This document shows positions 52,028-53,916 of a DNA stretch of 53,916 nucleotides, in pieces. A program made the position numbers and the translations under genes. Numbering within the stretch: position 1 is the first letter of the stretch; every line of letters begins with the position of its first letter. Under the pieces are notes generated by a model. It did not search any database. It was not told where the DNA came from and worked only from the letters and a program-made list of their open reading frames with translations. Origin of the DNA: an uncultured Clostridia bacterium (GTDB lineage: Bacteria; Bacillota; Clostridia; Christensenellales; Aristaeellaceae). Location of the stretch: the NCBI GenBank assembly GCA_946413245.1, contig CAMKJS010000012.1:1-53916 (forward strand), in the 5' to 3' direction.

Positions 52028-52468
52028 TTACGGAGCTGGGGCGCCTGCCTGGATCATCTCGAGTACTTCCTCCGGGGTAAAGAGCTCAAGGAAGACCTGA
52101 TTTGGCAGGCAGATAATCATATTGCCGAGCACGCGCGACGAACGGTTCTCCAGAGTGACGATGCCCTGCTCGACGCAGTCGTGGTTCTCACAGGTGGCTT
52201 CCTCTATATATACGCCTTCCGGTGTCAGATGGATCACGTTCTCCGTTTCCCCGATCCCCGGGATGACCTGGCGCAGGGGATAAATCACATCCTCCTCTTC
52301 CGGCAAAGGGAGCCAGCCGGAAACCGTGGCCGCGGAAATCAGGACATAGCCCCGGGCAGTCAGCTCCGGACCGGGGACCTCCGTGGCGTCCGGCAGACCC
52401 GTGGCGGGGATGGCTGCAAGCGAAAGCATCAGCAGGGAGAGAAGGAATAATCGTATCTGTTTCTTCAT
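52028..52468 (-). CDS. NusG-domain-II secreted protein 2
   Basis: 146 aa with signal peptide (KKQIRLFLLSLLMLSLAAIPATG). Core EEATCENHDCVEQGIVTLEN, then NMIICLPNQVFLEL, matches copy 1 at 49280, keeping CxNxxC and ICLP. Unlike copy 1 it has a cleavable-type leader and a different N-terminal half. Six bases after the Gx-type membrane protein, so the two are translated from one message, as in EetA/EetB-like pairs I recall from flavin electron-transfer loci. Exact role inferred. Confidence 0.85.
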   Translation of the reverse strand: MKKQIRLFLLSLLMLSLAAIPATGLPDATEVPGPELTARGYVLISAATVSGWLPLPEEEDVIYPLRQVIPGIGETENVIHLTPEGVYIEEATCENHDCVEQGIVTLENRSSRVLGNMIICLPNQVFLELFTPEEVLEMIQAGAPAP

Positions 52469-52473
52469 CTCTA

Positions 52474-53172
52474 TCAGCTCCGTTCAGTCAGTACAGCGTC
52501 GGTCTTTACGTGCAACGCTTTGAACACCCGGCGGGCGATGACTCCTGTGAGCCCGCCCACCAGCGCGCCGATGCCCACCAGAACCGGAAGATAGGTCATC
52601 AGCAGCTGCGGCGTATGCAGTACAGTGGCGGCCATCAGAATCTGGCCGATGTTATGGGCGACAGCGCCGGCCAGGGAAGTGCCCAGAACGCCGTGGTCCG
52701 GATGACGGCGCAGCAGGAAGAAGACGGCGATGGCGGCGAAGCCGGCCAGGGCGATCAGAATCATGCACCAGAGCATCTGGCCCCCAGGATGCGGTGTGCG
52801 GCCGAGCAGATACGCATCGCTCAGTAAAACCAGCACCCCGATGGACAGCGCGCCTCCCCGGGGATTGCGTCGCACAAGCAGCATTACGGCCAGGCTCAGA
52901 ATACCGCCGGACAGGCTGTACAGAATCGCCGTCAGGGAACCAAAAAGAAAACCGGAGAGCAATACTTTGGTCAGCATCAGCAGAACGCTGGTCTTCCAGT
53001 CTGTCAGGTATACCGCGTACAACAGAACGGTATTTGCAAGGCCGAGCTTGATCCCCGGTACGGCACCGCTCAGGAACCAGGTGACCGGGATGGCACGATC
53101 CATCCAGCCGAGTACGAGCGCCAGCGCTGTCATCAGCCCAAAGCGCGCAATTTTCTGCGTTTTCGCGTTCAA
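52474..53172 (-). CDS. Gx-transporter-family membrane protein (EetB/heptaprenyl-diphosphate-synthase-component-I-like)
   Basis: 232 aa from a TTG at 53172 with AGGAGG seven bases upstream; the longer frame to 53205 has no site. Six hydrophobic helices. Conserved opening FGLMTALALVLGWMDRAIP and PGIKLGLANTVLLYAVYL are the family signature, then GSLTAILYSLSGGILSLAVM and AVAHNIGQILMAA. Members are annotated as prenyl-synthase component I or Gx transporters and recur next to NusG-II and FMN-binding genes. Inferred to help quinone/flavin electron transfer across the membrane. Confidence 0.88.
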   Translation of the reverse strand: MNAKTQKIARFGLMTALALVLGWMDRAIPVTWFLSGAVPGIKLGLANTVLLYAVYLTDWKTSVLLMLTKVLLSGFLFGSLTAILYSLSGGILSLAVMLLVRRNPRGGALSIGVLVLLSDAYLLGRTPHPGGQMLWCMILIALAGFAAIAVFFLLRRHPDHGVLGTSLAGAVAHNIGQILMAATVLHTPQLLMTYLPVLVGIGALVGGLTGVIARRVFKALHVKTDAVLTERS

Positions 53173-53203
53173 AACGGCTCCTCCTGTTTCGTCTGCTGAT
53201 CTC

Positions 53204-53232
53204 ATTATACTCTTTTTTTCTGAAAACGTACA
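53204..53232 (-). promoter_or_regulatory. Candidate promoter of Gx / NusG-II operon
   Basis: On the minus strand, TATAAT (53204-53209) lies about 31 bases before the TTG start. The -35 (TGTACG, 53227-53232) is poor, so control by an activator is possible. Confidence 0.4.
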
Positions 53233-53295
53233 CTTTTTTGAGCTACAGAGAGCCGAAGGCTGTGCCGGAATATGGAAACGGACGGGAAAAGCAAA

Positions 53296-53324
53296 TTGAC
53301 TTTCAGGGGTAAATCAGATATTAT
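53296..53324 (+). promoter_or_regulatory. Promoter of the second FMN-binding protein
   Basis: TTGACT (53296-53301), 17 bp spacer containing CAGGGGTAAAT, TATTAT (53319-53324). Divergent from the Gx-type gene. Confidence 0.65.
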
Positions 53325-53378
53325 ATATGCGGAACCACAATTCAGGTAACCTGCCCGGAAAATAGAAGGAGGATGTCT

Positions 53379-53916
53379 ATGAGGAAAATTCTTTCTGTAC
53401 TGCTGTGCCTCTGCCTGACCCTGAGCGTCGTCTCCGCCGCGAGCGGAGCTGCGTTTGTTCCCGGAACCTACGAGGGAAGCGGCAAAGGCTACAGCGAAAC
53501 CACACCTGTTACGGTAAAAGTCACAGTGGACGAGAACGCGATCACCGCAGTGCAGATCGAGGGAGAAGGGGAGGAGCCTTTCGGGAAACCTGCATTTGAA
53601 GCCTACACGCTTGCTCTGCTCGGCCGCACGGACGGGGAGATCGACGCCGTGGCAGGCGCTACCATGACACGCGACGGCATTAAGGAAGCGGTGGAGAACG
53701 CGCTGGCTGCTGCCCGCGCGGCGGAAACACCTGCAGAGAGCGAAGCCTCTCCTGCCGTGGAGAGCACTCCTGTGCAGGGCGACGCGGCATTCACCCCCGG
53801 AACATACGAGGGCACCGGCAAGGGCTACAGTGAGACTGCTCCCGTGACGGTGAAGGTCACGGTGGACGAGAGCGGAATCACCGCGGCCGAGATCGAAGGA
53901 GACGGTGAGGAGCCTT
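53379..53916 (+). CDS. Secreted tandem FMN-binding-domain protein (cut by window end)
   Basis: At least 179 aa; it runs off the right edge without a stop. ATG follows GAAGGAGGA. Signal peptide MRKILSVLLCLCLTLSVVSA. First FMN-binding domain residues about 26-110 with flavinylation-type motif DAVAGAT (residues 89-95, Thr95 the acceptor). After an Ala/Glu/Pro linker (residues about 112-135) a second, nearly identical domain starts: PGTYEG(S/T)GKGYSET(T/A)PVT. More copies may lie beyond. A multi-flavin carrier on the outer face is the likely role. Confidence 0.9.
   Translation, partial: MRKILSVLLCLCLTLSVVSAASGAAFVPGTYEGSGKGYSETTPVTVKVTVDENAITAVQIEGEGEEPFGKPAFEAYTLALLGRTDGEIDAVAGATMTRDGIKEAVENALAAARAAETPAESEASPAVESTPVQGDAAFTPGTYEGTGKGYSETAPVTVKVTVDESGITAAEIEGDGEEP

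Overview
The window is a gene-dense, GC-rich stretch of a Gram-positive-type chromosome, most likely from an anaerobic clostridial bacterium of a gut or rumen community. Three things point that way: strong AGGAGG-type ribosome binding sites with many GTG/TTG starts; sigma-A promoters with 16-18 bp spacers; and gene content typical of Clostridia (BspA-like leucine-rich surface proteins, a TAXI-type TRAP transporter, an infC-rpmI-rplT operon behind an attenuator leader, NrdR, CotH, and ApbE with FMN-binding proteins). The species cannot be named from sequence alone. No rRNA, tRNA, CRISPR array, prophage or insertion sequence was seen.

Layout. 0-12 kb: a secreted CAP/Ig/leucine-rich protein (-), purC and a secreted phosphodiester glycosidase-like protein (+), then a run on the minus strand: a small zinc-binding protein, GH27 alpha-galactosidase, RluA-type pseudouridine synthase, an unknown protein, ilvE, a DUF3298-like secreted protein, a zinc-ribbon membrane protein and an LCP-family protein. 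12-25 kb (+): a 1385-residue BspA-like protein with a 187-residue super-repeat, a TAXI-TRAP transporter pair, a 6S-like structured RNA with its own promoter and terminator, pfkA, two tandem EF-hand/LRR secreted proteins, and infC-rpmI-rplT. 25-36.5 kb (+): a seven-gene envelope operon (large membrane protein, ABC ATPase, ABC permease, coiled-coil membrane protein, MoxR ATPase, DUF58, BatA-like and VWA proteins). 36.5-40.2 kb (+): xylB, nrdR, secreted CotH kinase. 40.2-48.1 kb (-): a type IIA topoisomerase pair, YbaB, recR, rmuC, galM.

48-54 kb holds the most unusual content. ApbE (flavin transferase), two NusG-domain-II proteins, a Gx-type membrane protein and two FMN-binding-domain proteins lie around two divergent promoter regions. 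This is the parts list of an extracytoplasmic flavin-based electron-transfer system, with some known partners (Ndh2, DmkA-like) not in view. One FMN-binding protein carries a long acidic Pro/Glu/Ala tail. The tail displays the peptide ETDGSRFMRER four times, with a degenerate fifth copy at the exact C-terminus. The copies keep the peptide while synonymous codons have drifted, so the peptide itself seems to be under selection.

Several small non-coding repeat families sit between genes: a two-hairpin element in two size variants, a TTGATTT hairpin in two copies, a GGGGAGC element inside the topoisomerase-recR operon, and an AAGAACCGTCCCC inverted repeat in the leader of the envelope operon.
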